A stretch of 44,403 nucleotides of DNA from an uncultured Acidimicrobiaceae bacterium. GTDB taxonomy: Bacteria; Actinomycetota; Acidimicrobiia; Acidimicrobiales; Microtrichaceae. This document shows positions 7,897 to 15,693 of the stretch, one piece after another. Numbering within the stretch: position 1 is the stretch's first letter; each line of letters begins with the position of its first letter. Location of the stretch: contig CALMLJ010000453.1 in assembly GCA_937868025.1 (NCBI GenBank), positions 1 to 44,403 of the forward strand. The letters are read 5' to 3'. The notes under the pieces were generated by a model. It had not been told where the DNA came from. It ran no database searches and saw nothing but the letters and a program-made list of their open reading frames with translations. The position numbers and the translations under genes are program-made.

Positions 7897-8841
7897 TCAG
7901 CCCACCGGGTGCAACGCCGAACGCAGGGCCGCCACGGCACGCCGCTCGTACGCTGCGGCCGACGCGATGCGGGTGAACGCGAACGACGGGTGCACGTGAC
8001 CCTCGAGCCGTTCCTCGGTCACAGCCACGCCGGCACCGCGAAGCCGTTCGGCATACACCGTTCCGTCGTCACGGAGCGGGTCGGCCCCACAGGTCAGGAT
8101 CCACGCCGGGGGCAACCCCGACAGATCGTCGGCGTGGAACGGCGACGCGTACGGCGTCGTCCAGTCGGCCTCGCTCAACAGGTAGGCGTCGCGGTACTCG
8201 ACCATGCTCTCGTAGTCGAGGAGGTAGCCCGACGGCGTCGACCGCACCGACGGCTGGGTCATCGTGAGGTCGGTGGCAGGCACATCGAGCCATTGGTGGG
8301 CGATGGGTGGGCCCCCACGATCGCGGGTCATCAGGCACAACACCGCGGCGAGGTTGGCGCCGGCCGACTCGCCGCTGACCCCGATGCGGGTGGCGTCGAC
8401 ACCGAGCGCGTCCGCCTCCGACGCCACCCACTGCAGCGCCCGGTAACAGTCCTCGGGTGGCACGGGGAACGCGTTCTCGGGAGCGAGCCGGTAGTCGACC
8501 GAGACGACAACGCAGTCGGCGCCCTCGGCGATGGTGCGACACCGGGGATCGCGTTCGTCGAGCGCACCCTGGCACCAGCCGCCGCCGTGGAGGAACAGGT
8601 GCACCGGCAGTCGGCCGTGGTGCGGCCGGTAGACCCGCACGTTGATGTGGCCCCCGTCGACGGCGATCGGGACGTTCGTCTCACTCGCCATCTTCGGCCC
8701 GGGCGGCATCACCAACCCACGGAGCCTGCGGCTGACGGCCGCTCCCTCCTGACGGCGACGTGACCACGGAAGGGTCTCGTCACGGCGATCCAGCTTGTTG
8801 ACGACGTTGACGATGCGGCGAACCGCCGGCTCCAGCTCCAT
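7897..8841 (-). CDS. Alpha/beta hydrolase, hormone-sensitive-lipase-like carboxylesterase
   Basis: 314 residues. The oxyanion motif HGGGW and nucleophile motif GESAGAN are those of the HSL (family IV) esterases. The acidic residue is in CGADPLRDDG and the His in EGHVHPSF. It should hydrolyse short-chain esters or act as a deacetylase; the substrate is unknown. ATG 8841 lies 12 bases after the CapD-like gene stop on the same strand, so it can be the last gene of the polysaccharide operon. The final codons contain the 13-base near-match to the tRNA-Lys 3' end discussed in the findings. Confidence 0.8.
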   Translation of the reverse strand: MELEPAVRRIVNVVNKLDRRDETLPWSRRRQEGAAVSRRLRGLVMPPGPKMASETNVPIAVDGGHINVRVYRPHHGRLPVHLFLHGGGWCQGALDERDPRCRTIAEGADCVVVSVDYRLAPENAFPVPPEDCYRALQWVASEADALGVDATRIGVSGESAGANLAAVLCLMTRDRGGPPIAHQWLDVPATDLTMTQPSVRSTPSGYLLDYESMVEYRDAYLLSEADWTTPYASPFHADDLSGLPPAWILTCGADPLRDDGTVYAERLRGAGVAVTEERLEGHVHPSFAFTRIASAAAYERRAVAALRSALHPVG

Positions 8842-8853
8842 GGCCGGAGACTG

Positions 8854-10074
8854 TCACATCTTCTGGTCGAGATGACGTCCGGTCTCGATGTGTTCGAAGT
8901 TCGGGATGAAGCGTCCGAGCGCTTCGACGATCGCGGCCTTGTCGATCGGCTCGCCGGTGAACAGTCCGCGGAGGACCGCGAACATCTCGTCGATCTCGTC
9001 GACGCTGCGGCGGGGCGCATTCTTGATCACGCCGAGCTTGGCGAAGCGGTCCAAGTCGAGGGTCTCGTCGTCGGTGAAGAACTCCTCGTACGACTTCTCG
9101 CCGCTGGTGTCCGCCGGCTCGTAGTGAACGGGGTACACGACCGAGTCGTCGGGGAGCTCGGCGGCCATGCGGCGCGCCGTCGCGTCGGACTCACACGGCA
9201 CCGGCTCGTAGCCCATATCGCGGAGCAGCGCGTCCCCGATCTCGGTGAACGTCTTCATCGACTCCTCGCCCAGCTTCGGGAAGAAGATGTCGCCCGACTC
9301 GCCGAGCACACAGGCGAGCAGACACAGCTGACCCGACTCCGCGGGCGACACGAAGTACCGGCGGATCCCTTCGGGCGCCGACAGCGGCTGCCGCCGTTGC
9401 ATCCGTGCCAGGAACCCCTCGGGGAGGCTGCCGTTGGAGAAGGCGACGTTGGCGAAGCGGGCGGTCGTGATCGGGATCTCCGCGGAGTACGCCAGGATCA
9501 CCTCCTCCATCAGCTTCTTGGTCGCACCCATGATGTTGACGGGGTTGGCGGCCTTGTCGGTCGACACGCAGAAGAAGCGCTCCGGCGGGTGGCCGGCCAA
9601 CAGCTCGAGCAGGTGCTTGGCCCGCAGGACGTTGTTCTCGATCATCGCCTCGATCGAGTACGGGTCCTTCTCGCTGCGCACGTGCTTGTGCGCCGCGAAG
9701 TTGGCGACGATCTCGAACGGACCCTCGTTCGCCAGCAGCTTGGCGAACACCGGGTCACCGAAGTTGATGGGGTAGGTCTTGTAGTCGTCGGGCACGTTGA
9801 CGTCGACGGAGCTGCGCAGGTCACGCGTGAGCTCGGTCAGCCCGTTCTCGTTGTTGTCGACGACGTAGAGCTTCGACGGACGGAACTGGAGCAGCGCCCG
9901 GATGAAGGACGAACCGATGGTGCCGGCACCACCGATGACCAGCGCCGCCCGACCGTCGATGCGGGCAGCGAGCTCGTCGTGGTGGGTGGCGAGGTCGTCG
10001 GCGAACAGACTCGTCGTCCGTTCCGTGACGTGCTCGGCGATGAAGTTCTCGAGATGGAACACGGTGTCGGTCAC
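8854..10074 (-). CDS. CapD/FlaA1-type nucleotide-sugar dehydratase (polysaccharide biosynthesis)
   Basis: 406 residues, extended short-chain dehydrogenase fold. The NAD-binding motif GGAGTIGSS comes after a ~45-residue N-terminal segment. The catalytic region CVSTDKAANPVNIMGATKK follows the FlaA1/CapD pattern, with Met-Gly-Ala-x-Lys where classical SDRs have YxxxK. VNFAAHKHV-like sequence (VANFAAHKHV) is also typical. Relatives convert UDP-GlcNAc by 4,6-dehydration or epimerisation for capsule or O-glycan sugars. There are no membrane helices, unlike the long CapD/WbpM forms, so it is a soluble version. The start overlaps the epimerase stop by four bases (ATGA). The exact sugar product is not determinable. 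Confidence 0.82.
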   Translation of the reverse strand: MTDTVFHLENFIAEHVTERTTSLFADDLATHHDELAARIDGRAALVIGGAGTIGSSFIRALLQFRPSKLYVVDNNENGLTELTRDLRSSVDVNVPDDYKTYPINFGDPVFAKLLANEGPFEIVANFAAHKHVRSEKDPYSIEAMIENNVLRAKHLLELLAGHPPERFFCVSTDKAANPVNIMGATKKLMEEVILAYSAEIPITTARFANVAFSNGSLPEGFLARMQRRQPLSAPEGIRRYFVSPAESGQLCLLACVLGESGDIFFPKLGEESMKTFTEIGDALLRDMGYEPVPCESDATARRMAAELPDDSVVYPVHYEPADTSGEKSYEEFFTDDETLDLDRFAKLGVIKNAPRRSVDEIDEMFAVLRGLFTGEPIDKAAIVEALGRFIPNFEHIETGRHLDQKM

Positions 10075-10937
10075 CCTTTCTCGGGGGCGAGGGCCGCGTG
10101 AGCAGCGATGAGTTCTGCAGTGATGGTCGGCTCGAGCCCGGTGAACTCGCGCAGTCGGGCGGGGTCACCGATCACGGTGGGGATACCGGGACGGTCGAGC
10201 GACCGGATCTCGACCGGCTTGCCCTGCGCCGCGGCCATGGCGAGCGCGATGGCGCCGAACGACACACCCACGCCGGAGCACACGTTGACCACGTCGAGGC
10301 TGCGATCGGCGAGTGCGAGCCGCACGAGCGCTTCGCCGAGGTCGTCGAGCAGCAGGAAGTCACGAACGGTGTCGGGCCACCACAGCTCGATCACCCCGCC
10401 CTCCGGCGGGAGCGCGGTGACGTCGGTCAGGAACTGGTGCAACGGCGAGACCGGTGAGAGCGCCGGGCCGACGAGGTTGAACACCCGTGCGACCGTTGCG
10501 TCGAGACCGTCACCGCGGGCGGCGATCACGGCGTTCGAACCGGCCGCCTTCGTCTCGGCGTAGTCGCCCCGCGGCGCCAGCGGGTGCGTCTCGGCGACAC
10601 GATCGCCCGTGCCGGGGTCGCCGTACTCGGCCGCCGACCCGATGTGAACGAGGCGAGCGCCGGCACCCTGGAGCGTCGCTGCGAGCCACCTCGGCCACGC
10701 GACGTTGGCATCGGTGAGCTCGTCGGTCGTCCCGCGCAACAGCCCACAGGCGTTCACCACGGCGACGGCGCCGACGGACTCGACCGCATCCAGCACGATG
10801 AACCGCGCCCGGTCGTCGCGGGCGAACAGCCCCGGGTGCGTCGGCAGGTCGAGCACCGCTACCTCGGCACGGCCGACGAGCCGACGGGCCACCGCCGAAC
10901 CGACGAACCCGGCACCAAGTACGACGACGCCGGTCAT
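10071..10937 (-). CDS. NAD-dependent epimerase/dehydratase (extended SDR)
   Basis: 288 residues. N-terminal Rossmann motif GAGFVGSAVA and the catalytic YAETK (YxxxK) with an upstream Ser in HIGSAAEYG. This supports a nucleotide-sugar epimerase or reductase acting in the same sugar pathway as its neighbours. It overlaps the glycosyltransferase gene upstream and the dehydratase gene downstream by four bases each (ATGA), so translation is coupled through the operon. The product sugar is unknown. Confidence 0.8.
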   Translation of the reverse strand: MTGVVVLGAGFVGSAVARRLVGRAEVAVLDLPTHPGLFARDDRARFIVLDAVESVGAVAVVNACGLLRGTTDELTDANVAWPRWLAATLQGAGARLVHIGSAAEYGDPGTGDRVAETHPLAPRGDYAETKAAGSNAVIAARGDGLDATVARVFNLVGPALSPVSPLHQFLTDVTALPPEGGVIELWWPDTVRDFLLLDDLGEALVRLALADRSLDVVNVCSGVGVSFGAIALAMAAAQGKPVEIRSLDRPGIPTVIGDPARLREFTGLEPTITAELIAAHAALAPEKG

Positions 10938-12097
10938 GTGGCGAGGATCCGCTCGAACAACGCGCAGTAGTCCCGCACCGTGGCCTCGACGGTGAAGCGC
11001 TCCGTGGCGACGCGGCGCGCCGTGGCCGCCATCGACCGTCGACGCTCCGGGTCGGCGCGCAGCTCAGCGATGGCCGCGGCGATCGCCGCCGGGTCCTCGG
11101 GTGGCACGACGAGGCCGGTCACCCCGTCGCTCACCACCTCGGTGACGCTTCCGACATCGGCAGCAACCACGGCCACGCCCGCGAGCATCGCTTCCATGAT
11201 CGACACCGGGAGGCCCTCGGTTCGGCTCGACAGCACAAGGAGGTCGTGATCACAGATGCGGTCGGCAGCGCGCTCCGACCACGGGATCGATTCCATGGTC
11301 ACGCGGCCACCGAGACCCAGCCGATCGCGTTGCGCCTCCAGCTCCGGCGTCTGCGGTCCGCCGCCGAACTGGGCGAGCACCACGTCGTCGGGCAGGAGCG
11401 CCATCGCGTCGAGGAGCACGTCAACGCCCTTGACCGGGTCGTGGCGGGCGATGCTGACGACCCGGAACTCCTCGGCGTCGGGAGCCGGCTCGTGCCGAAC
11501 CTCGGGCACACCGTGGTAGATGGTGCCAACCGACCCCGGCCGGAGGCCGCCCACCTGCTCGATGATCCGGCTGGACTGCCGGCCGACCGACACATGCCCG
11601 GTCGCCCGGCGCGACGTCAGCTTCTTGAGGAGCTTCGACGTGGATGACCACGCCCCCATCGTCGAGTTCTCGACGACCAGCGTCCGCTGACCCGGGATGG
11701 TCTGTGCGACGAGGAGCGCCCACTGGGCGGTCGGCATCATGGCCAGGTGGAACTGCACGATGTCCGCGCCGATCGACCGGAACAGCCGCCGGTGTGCCCG
11801 CATACCGGCCAGGTCGGAACGGTGGTCGACGGTCGGGATCACGTGGATCGCGACGCCCGGCCGTTCACCGGCCAACCAGTCGAGCACCTCCCGATCGGGC
11901 CCGATCAGGTGCAGGTCGATCGCCGCCGGCAGCGCTGCGATCACATTGGCCAGGTTCATCTCGGCGCCGCCCCGGGCGACCGCCTCGGTGTAGATCGCCA
12001 GACGGAAGGGAGCTCGAAGCATGTCGGCTGGCGGGCGGGTCGCCTCCGGCGCCGGCTCTACGACCACGGCAGCAGGCGATCCCGCCATTCGGGCCAT
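10934..12097 (-). CDS. Glycosyltransferase family 4
   Basis: 387 residues from ATG 12097; GTG 12067 (377 residues) or ATG 12022 (362 residues) are also possible. ATG 12097 overlaps the upstream gene by 40 bases, GTG 12067 by only 10. The GT-B fold is recognisable: an acceptor-side Gly-rich loop (YTEAVARGGAEMN), the linker IARHDPVKGVDVLLDAM, and the donor-site motif SRTEGLPVSIMEAM with the EX7E glutamates. It should transfer a sugar from a nucleotide donor onto a growing surface glycan in the cytoplasm. It shares the operon with a nucleotidyltransferase and SDR enzymes. Confidence 0.85.
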   Translation of the reverse strand: MARMAGSPAAVVVEPAPEATRPPADMLRAPFRLAIYTEAVARGGAEMNLANVIAALPAAIDLHLIGPDREVLDWLAGERPGVAIHVIPTVDHRSDLAGMRAHRRLFRSIGADIVQFHLAMMPTAQWALLVAQTIPGQRTLVVENSTMGAWSSTSKLLKKLTSRRATGHVSVGRQSSRIIEQVGGLRPGSVGTIYHGVPEVRHEPAPDAEEFRVVSIARHDPVKGVDVLLDAMALLPDDVVLAQFGGGPQTPELEAQRDRLGLGGRVTMESIPWSERAADRICDHDLLVLSSRTEGLPVSIMEAMLAGVAVVAADVGSVTEVVSDGVTGLVVPPEDPAAIAAAIAELRADPERRRSMAATARRVATERFTVEATVRDYCALFERILAT

Positions 12098-12780
12098 TCG
12101 TCGTTCGCCTGGTCGTAGTCATCGGGTCGCCCGATGTCGAGCCAGTAGCCGTCGAAGCGGTCGACCCGGGGCTGATCGTCGGTCTTCAGGAGATCGAGCA
12201 CGAGTTCGTCGAACCCGAGCGCCTGTCCGGCGGGATAGTGCTCGAGCGTCGAGCGGCTGAGCCCGTAGATGCCCATGGACACCGAGAAGTACTCGGTCGG
12301 CTTCTCGGTGAACGCGACGATGCGATCGTTGTGTTCGCCGCCGACCTCGAGCACGCCGAAGTCGATCTTCACCGTGCGGTCGTAGGTGGAGACGGTGATG
12401 GGCGCACCCGACTCGATGTGGCCGCGCAGCAAGGCGCCGTAGTCGAGGTCGGTGAGGACGTCGCCGTTCATCACGAGGAAGTGCTCGGGGCACTGGTCGA
12501 GGTTGGCGACGATCGGACCCATGGTGCCGAGCGGCTCGTCCTCGTTCCAGTACGTGATGCGCAGGCCCCACTGCGAGCCGTCACCGCAGTAAGCACGGAT
12601 GAGCTGGCCGAGATGACCGATGGCGATCGTCACCTCGGTGAAGCCGTAGCCCTGCAGCTGCCGCATCACGACCTCGAGGATCGCCATCTCGTCGCCGATC
12701 GGCACGAGGGGCTTGGGGAAGGCGGTCGTGTACGGACGGAGGCGTACTCCCCGGCCTCCGGCCAAGATCACGGCGTGCAT
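12058..12780 (-). CDS. Sugar-1-phosphate nucleotidyltransferase
   Basis: 240 residues. The signature GGRGVRLRPYT and the FPKPLVPIGD motif define the RmlA/GCD1-type nucleotidyltransferase fold. MNGDVLTDLD holds a metal-binding Asp and FTEKP is the family's C-terminal motif. It activates a sugar-1-phosphate (mannose-1-P or glucose-1-P are likeliest) to an NDP-sugar. There is no hexapeptide-repeat domain, so it lacks acyltransferase activity. It is the first gene of the leftward polysaccharide operon. Confidence 0.83.
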   Translation of the reverse strand: MHAVILAGGRGVRLRPYTTAFPKPLVPIGDEMAILEVVMRQLQGYGFTEVTIAIGHLGQLIRAYCGDGSQWGLRITYWNEDEPLGTMGPIVANLDQCPEHFLVMNGDVLTDLDYGALLRGHIESGAPITVSTYDRTVKIDFGVLEVGGEHNDRIVAFTEKPTEYFSVSMGIYGLSRSTLEHYPAGQALGFDELVLDLLKTDDQPRVDRFDGYWLDIGRPDDYDQANDEWPEWRDRLLPWS

Positions 12781-12822
12781 AGGTAGTCAGTCTGCGGAAC
12801 GGCTGGTGATCTGTCGAGTCGA

Positions 12823-13380
12823 TCAGCGCAAGTCGATGTAGCCGGACGGCGCGAGCCTCGGCGGGGCCGGAGCGACCGGGGCGAGCGCCGGGTCGAATGA
12901 CGGCAGCACGGGCAGGGTGGCCGCGTGTCGGGCGGCGGTCGCGGTGACCTCCGCCCAAGACGACGGTGTGGTCGGACGGACCCGCCCCCGCATGGCGCCC
13001 ACGGCCAGTTGAGGCACCACATTGGTCTCCCACCCGGCGGTCGAGCCGCCGGCGGTGTGGATGGAGGCCCGCACGACGGCGGAGCCGATCTCGAAGGCCT
13101 CGTACCCCGACGGGGCGGCGATCGTCAGCTCGAGCAGGTACTTGCCCCCCTCGACACTCGACACCGGACGCAGTTTGGCGCCCCGCACCCGGCGATCGGA
13201 GCGGCGGATTCGTTTCACCTCGGCTATGACCGCCTTCAATCGGACCTTGGCCAGACGCGCCGTGTCGAACTGCGACGTGCCCAGACTCGTCGAGACGATG
13301 AAGGTGTGCCCGCTCCCGCGATGGTGACTCACACCCAGGTGTTCGGCGCGCCGGGTGGAACACCTGAGCAGTTTCACCAT
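12823..13380 (-). CDS. Hypothetical protein
   Basis: 185 residues from ATG 13380. I do not recognise the family. The N-terminal half is very basic (many Arg and Lys, for example VKRIRRSDRRVRGAKLR). A central part (about 75-125) alternates hydrophobic and polar residues like a beta-rich domain. The last ~35 residues are rich in Pro and Ala. There is no signal peptide or membrane helix. Good codon bias (G/C at third positions) supports coding. It lies upstream of the polysaccharide operon on the same strand with a 42-base gap. An upstream extension to 13653 would overlap yaaA antisense and is unlikely. Confidence 0.5.
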   Translation of the reverse strand: MVKLLRCSTRRAEHLGVSHHRGSGHTFIVSTSLGTSQFDTARLAKVRLKAVIAEVKRIRRSDRRVRGAKLRPVSSVEGGKYLLELTIAAPSGYEAFEIGSAVVRASIHTAGGSTAGWETNVVPQLAVGAMRGRVRPTTPSSWAEVTATAARHAATLPVLPSFDPALAPVAPAPPRLAPSGYIDLR

Positions 13381-13509
13381 GTCGGCCGCGATCGCGAGGA
13401 CATGAGGGGATTGGGCAGGCTTTTCTGTGCCGACCCCACGGCACCCTCGAATGTCGCCGGAGCATCGGCACGACCCTGCTCGACGTCGGCTGACTGCCCG
13501 AACTGCCTC

Positions 13510-13515
13510 TACGCT
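13510..13515 (+). promoter_or_regulatory. Putative -10 box (TACGCT), leaderless start of yaaA
   Basis: TACGCT ends 8 bases before GTG 13524 with no ribosome binding site between, fitting the window-wide leaderless pattern. Confidence 0.45.
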
Positions 13516-13523
13516 CGTGGCCC

Positions 13524-14330
13524 GTGCCCGCCCCGATCGTCCTGCTGCCACCGTCGGAGGGCAAGGCCGACGGCGGAACCGGCCCGCCCTGGACACCCGG
13601 TTCCATCTCGTTCCCCGAACTCGACGCGTCGCGTCGCAAGGTCGCGGCTGCACTCAAGCGAACGGCCAAGCAGAACGTCGCCGTCAACGCCAAGCTGCTC
13701 GGGGTGAAGGGCGACGCGCTCGCCGCGGCCCGGGCGGCCAACCGCGACGTGCTCGACTCGCCGACGCTGCCGGCGATCGAGCGCTACACGGGTGTGCTCT
13801 ACGACGCGTTCGACCACGCCACGCTGCCGGCGACCCAGCGACGTCGCGCCGCGGCCCAGCTGGTGATCTTCTCCGGCTTGTGGGGCGTCGTGACCCCGAC
13901 CGATCTGCTCCCCGACTACAAGCTCAAGATGGGCGCCTCGCTGGCGCCGATGGGTCGGCTCGGAACCTTCTGGCGCCCACAGATCAGCGCCGCGCTGGCA
14001 CCCTTCGTCGAGGGCCGCACCGTGTGGGACCTGCTGCCCAACGAGCACGCCGCCGCGTGGCAACCGGCCGCCGGGAGTCTCCGACGCCGGATCTCGGTGA
14101 AGTTCCTCGACGAGGTTCCCGACGGGGGCGGCAGCAAGTTGGTCGCCGTGTCGCACTGGAACAAGCTCCTCAAAGGGGCGCTCGTCCGCCACGTCCTGGC
14201 GACCCGGCTCGACGATCCCGAGGGCCTCGTCGAGTTCGATCACCCCATGGGCTATCGCTACGAGCCGGGCCTCACGACCGAGACCGCGGACGGAGTCACC
14301 CACGTGTCGCTGGTGGCCCGGCGCGCCTGA
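13524..14330 (+). CDS. yaaA: YaaA (DUF328) family peroxide-stress protein
   Basis: 268 residues. The N-terminal LLPPSEGKADGG is the family signature (PxxxSKxM/PSEGK type). YTGVLYDAFD, IFSGLWGVVTPTDLLPDYKLKM and FDHPMGYRY are further conserved blocks. YaaA proteins limit free intracellular iron and Fenton damage during H2O2 stress, and have a DNA-binding fold in E. coli. GTG start at 13524 is supported by an upstream TACGCT box. It is followed 23 bases later by the DUF3097 gene, which has its own promoter-like box. Confidence 0.85.
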   Translation: MPAPIVLLPPSEGKADGGTGPPWTPGSISFPELDASRRKVAAALKRTAKQNVAVNAKLLGVKGDALAAARAANRDVLDSPTLPAIERYTGVLYDAFDHATLPATQRRRAAAQLVIFSGLWGVVTPTDLLPDYKLKMGASLAPMGRLGTFWRPQISAALAPFVEGRTVWDLLPNEHAAAWQPAAGSLRRRISVKFLDEVPDGGGSKLVAVSHWNKLLKGALVRHVLATRLDDPEGLVEFDHPMGYRYEPGLTTETADGVTHVSLVARRA

Positions 14331-14340
14331 TCGCCGCCAC

Positions 14341-14346
14341 TACCGT
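14341..14346 (+). promoter_or_regulatory. Putative -10 box (TACCGT), leaderless start of the DUF3097 gene
   Basis: TACCGT ends 7 bases before ATG 14354. The identical hexamer precedes serS and the tlpA-like gene at 6-8 bases. Confidence 0.5.
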
Positions 14347-14353
14347 TCGGCGG

Positions 14354-15184
14354 ATGAGTTCTCCGAAGTACCAGGGCGGCATCCTCTCCAGCCTCGACGA
14401 CATCGACAACGGTCCGTCGAAGCGCAAGGAATACCCCCGGGTTCCGGCCAACCCCGGCCTCGAGGTCACCCATCAGGCCAGCGGCGTCATCGGGGCGATC
14501 GTCGAGTGGACCGACGCCGCGATCACGATCCGTGACGACAGCGGTCGCGACCGTCGCATGCGCAACATCCCGGGCTCGTTCCTGCTCCACGGCAAGCCGT
14601 GCACCCTCGTCCGCCCCAACGTGGCGGCGACGTCGGGCCCGCGCATCACCGCGTCGGGCTCGGTCGCCGACCCGACCGCCACGGCCAAGATCGCCAAGGC
14701 GAGCCGCATTCTCGTCGAGGGCATCCACGACGCCGAGCTCGTCGAGAAGGTGTGGGGCGACGACCTCCGGTCCGAGGGCATCGTGGTCCAGTCGATCGAC
14801 GGTGCCGACGACCTGACCGAGGTGGTTGCCGCCTTCGGCCCCCGACCCAACCGTCGTCTCGGGGTGCTGCTCGACCACCTCGTCGCCGACACCAAGGAAT
14901 CACGCATCGCGGCGAGGATCGACCACCCCGACGTGTTGATCCGCGGCCACGTCTTCATCGACATCTGGGCCGCGGTGAATCCCAAGCTCATCGGGCTCGA
15001 CGCCTGGCCCGACATCCCCAAGGGGCTGCCGTGGAAGGACGGCATCTGCGCCGCCGTCGGCATCGCCGAGTCGTGGCAGTTCTGGAAGATGCTCCTCGGC
15101 GAGGTGACGAGCTACAAGGACCTCAACCCGTCGTTGGTGGGAGCAGTCGAAGAACTCATCGACTTCGTCTGCGACGCCGGCTGA
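14354..15184 (+). CDS. DUF3097 family protein
   Basis: 276 residues, an actinobacterial family of unknown function. The N-terminal ~100 residues contain a small beta-barrel-like part (ASGVIGAIVEWTDAAITIRDD). The C-terminal part starts with ILVEGIHDAELVEKVWGDDLR and GVLLDHLVADTKESRIA. This resembles a Toprim-like fold with conserved Glu (VEGIHDAE) and Asp (LLDHL), which suggests nucleotide or nucleic-acid chemistry; that is inference only. The last 73 bases overlap the 3' end of the opposite-strand membrane-protein gene. Confidence 0.8.
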   Translation: MSSPKYQGGILSSLDDIDNGPSKRKEYPRVPANPGLEVTHQASGVIGAIVEWTDAAITIRDDSGRDRRMRNIPGSFLLHGKPCTLVRPNVAATSGPRITASGSVADPTATAKIAKASRILVEGIHDAELVEKVWGDDLRSEGIVVQSIDGADDLTEVVAAFGPRPNRRLGVLLDHLVADTKESRIAARIDHPDVLIRGHVFIDIWAAVNPKLIGLDAWPDIPKGLPWKDGICAAVGIAESWQFWKMLLGEVTSYKDLNPSLVGAVEELIDFVCDAG

Positions 15185-15693
15185 TCGGGCCGGCCGGCCT
15201 CGAGGCCGTTGTCCTCGAGGAGCGCCAGGAGCGCGTCGAGGCGTTGTTCCTCGGCCGACTCGAACTCGGCCTCCCACTCGGTCGATGCCGGGTCGTGCCG
15301 CCGGGCGCCGATGAACCACACGACGAGGCACACGACGGTGAACGTCACCGCCGGCGCCGTCGCTGCCGCCTCGAACGGATGCCGGACGTGCCGTCCGAGC
15401 GCGACCCCGAACGAGACCGACGCCAACGCGGTGGTCACGATCTGCCGACCCGCTGAATACGCCACGCCGGCCAGATGCTCGGCGATCCACTCGCCGACGA
15501 CTCCGAGCGGCATCACCCACATGAGGACGATCCCGAGGTCCGCGGGGATCCATCCGGCGAGTTGGATCGCCGCCACGACGAGCATGCCCGGATAGAGAAC
15601 GGCGCAACGGCGGCACACGTGAGCGTCACCGACACGGATGCACCGGTCGGCCTGATGCTCGTGGTGGTGTGACAACCACAGCGGCGACGTCAT
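15112..15693 (-). CDS. DUF2085-like membrane protein with Cys motif
   Basis: 193 residues. The N-terminus has a His/Cys-rich segment: LSHHHEHQADRC, then VCRRCAVLYPG. This matches the CxxC(T/A)xxYxG pattern of DUF2085 membrane proteins and could bind a metal. Four hydrophobic helices follow (about 36-130). The C-terminal ~60 residues are polar and soluble (ASTEWEAEFESAEEQRLDALLALL, likely helical). ATG 15693 overlaps the GNAT stop by four bases (ATGA). The last 73 bases run antisense through the end of DUF3097, so the C-terminal tail is encoded in shared DNA. No function is known. Confidence 0.65.
   Translation of the reverse strand: MTSPLWLSHHHEHQADRCIRVGDAHVCRRCAVLYPGMLVVAAIQLAGWIPADLGIVLMWVMPLGVVGEWIAEHLAGVAYSAGRQIVTTALASVSFGVALGRHVRHPFEAAATAPAVTFTVVCLVVWFIGARRHDPASTEWEAEFESAEEQRLDALLALLEDNGLEAGRPDQPASQTKSMSSSTAPTNDGLRSL

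Noticed and set aside
2710..7900. A transposon or phage carrying the van genes
   Set aside because: No transposase, integrase or inverted terminal repeats were seen; only the weak tRNA-end repeat supports mobility.
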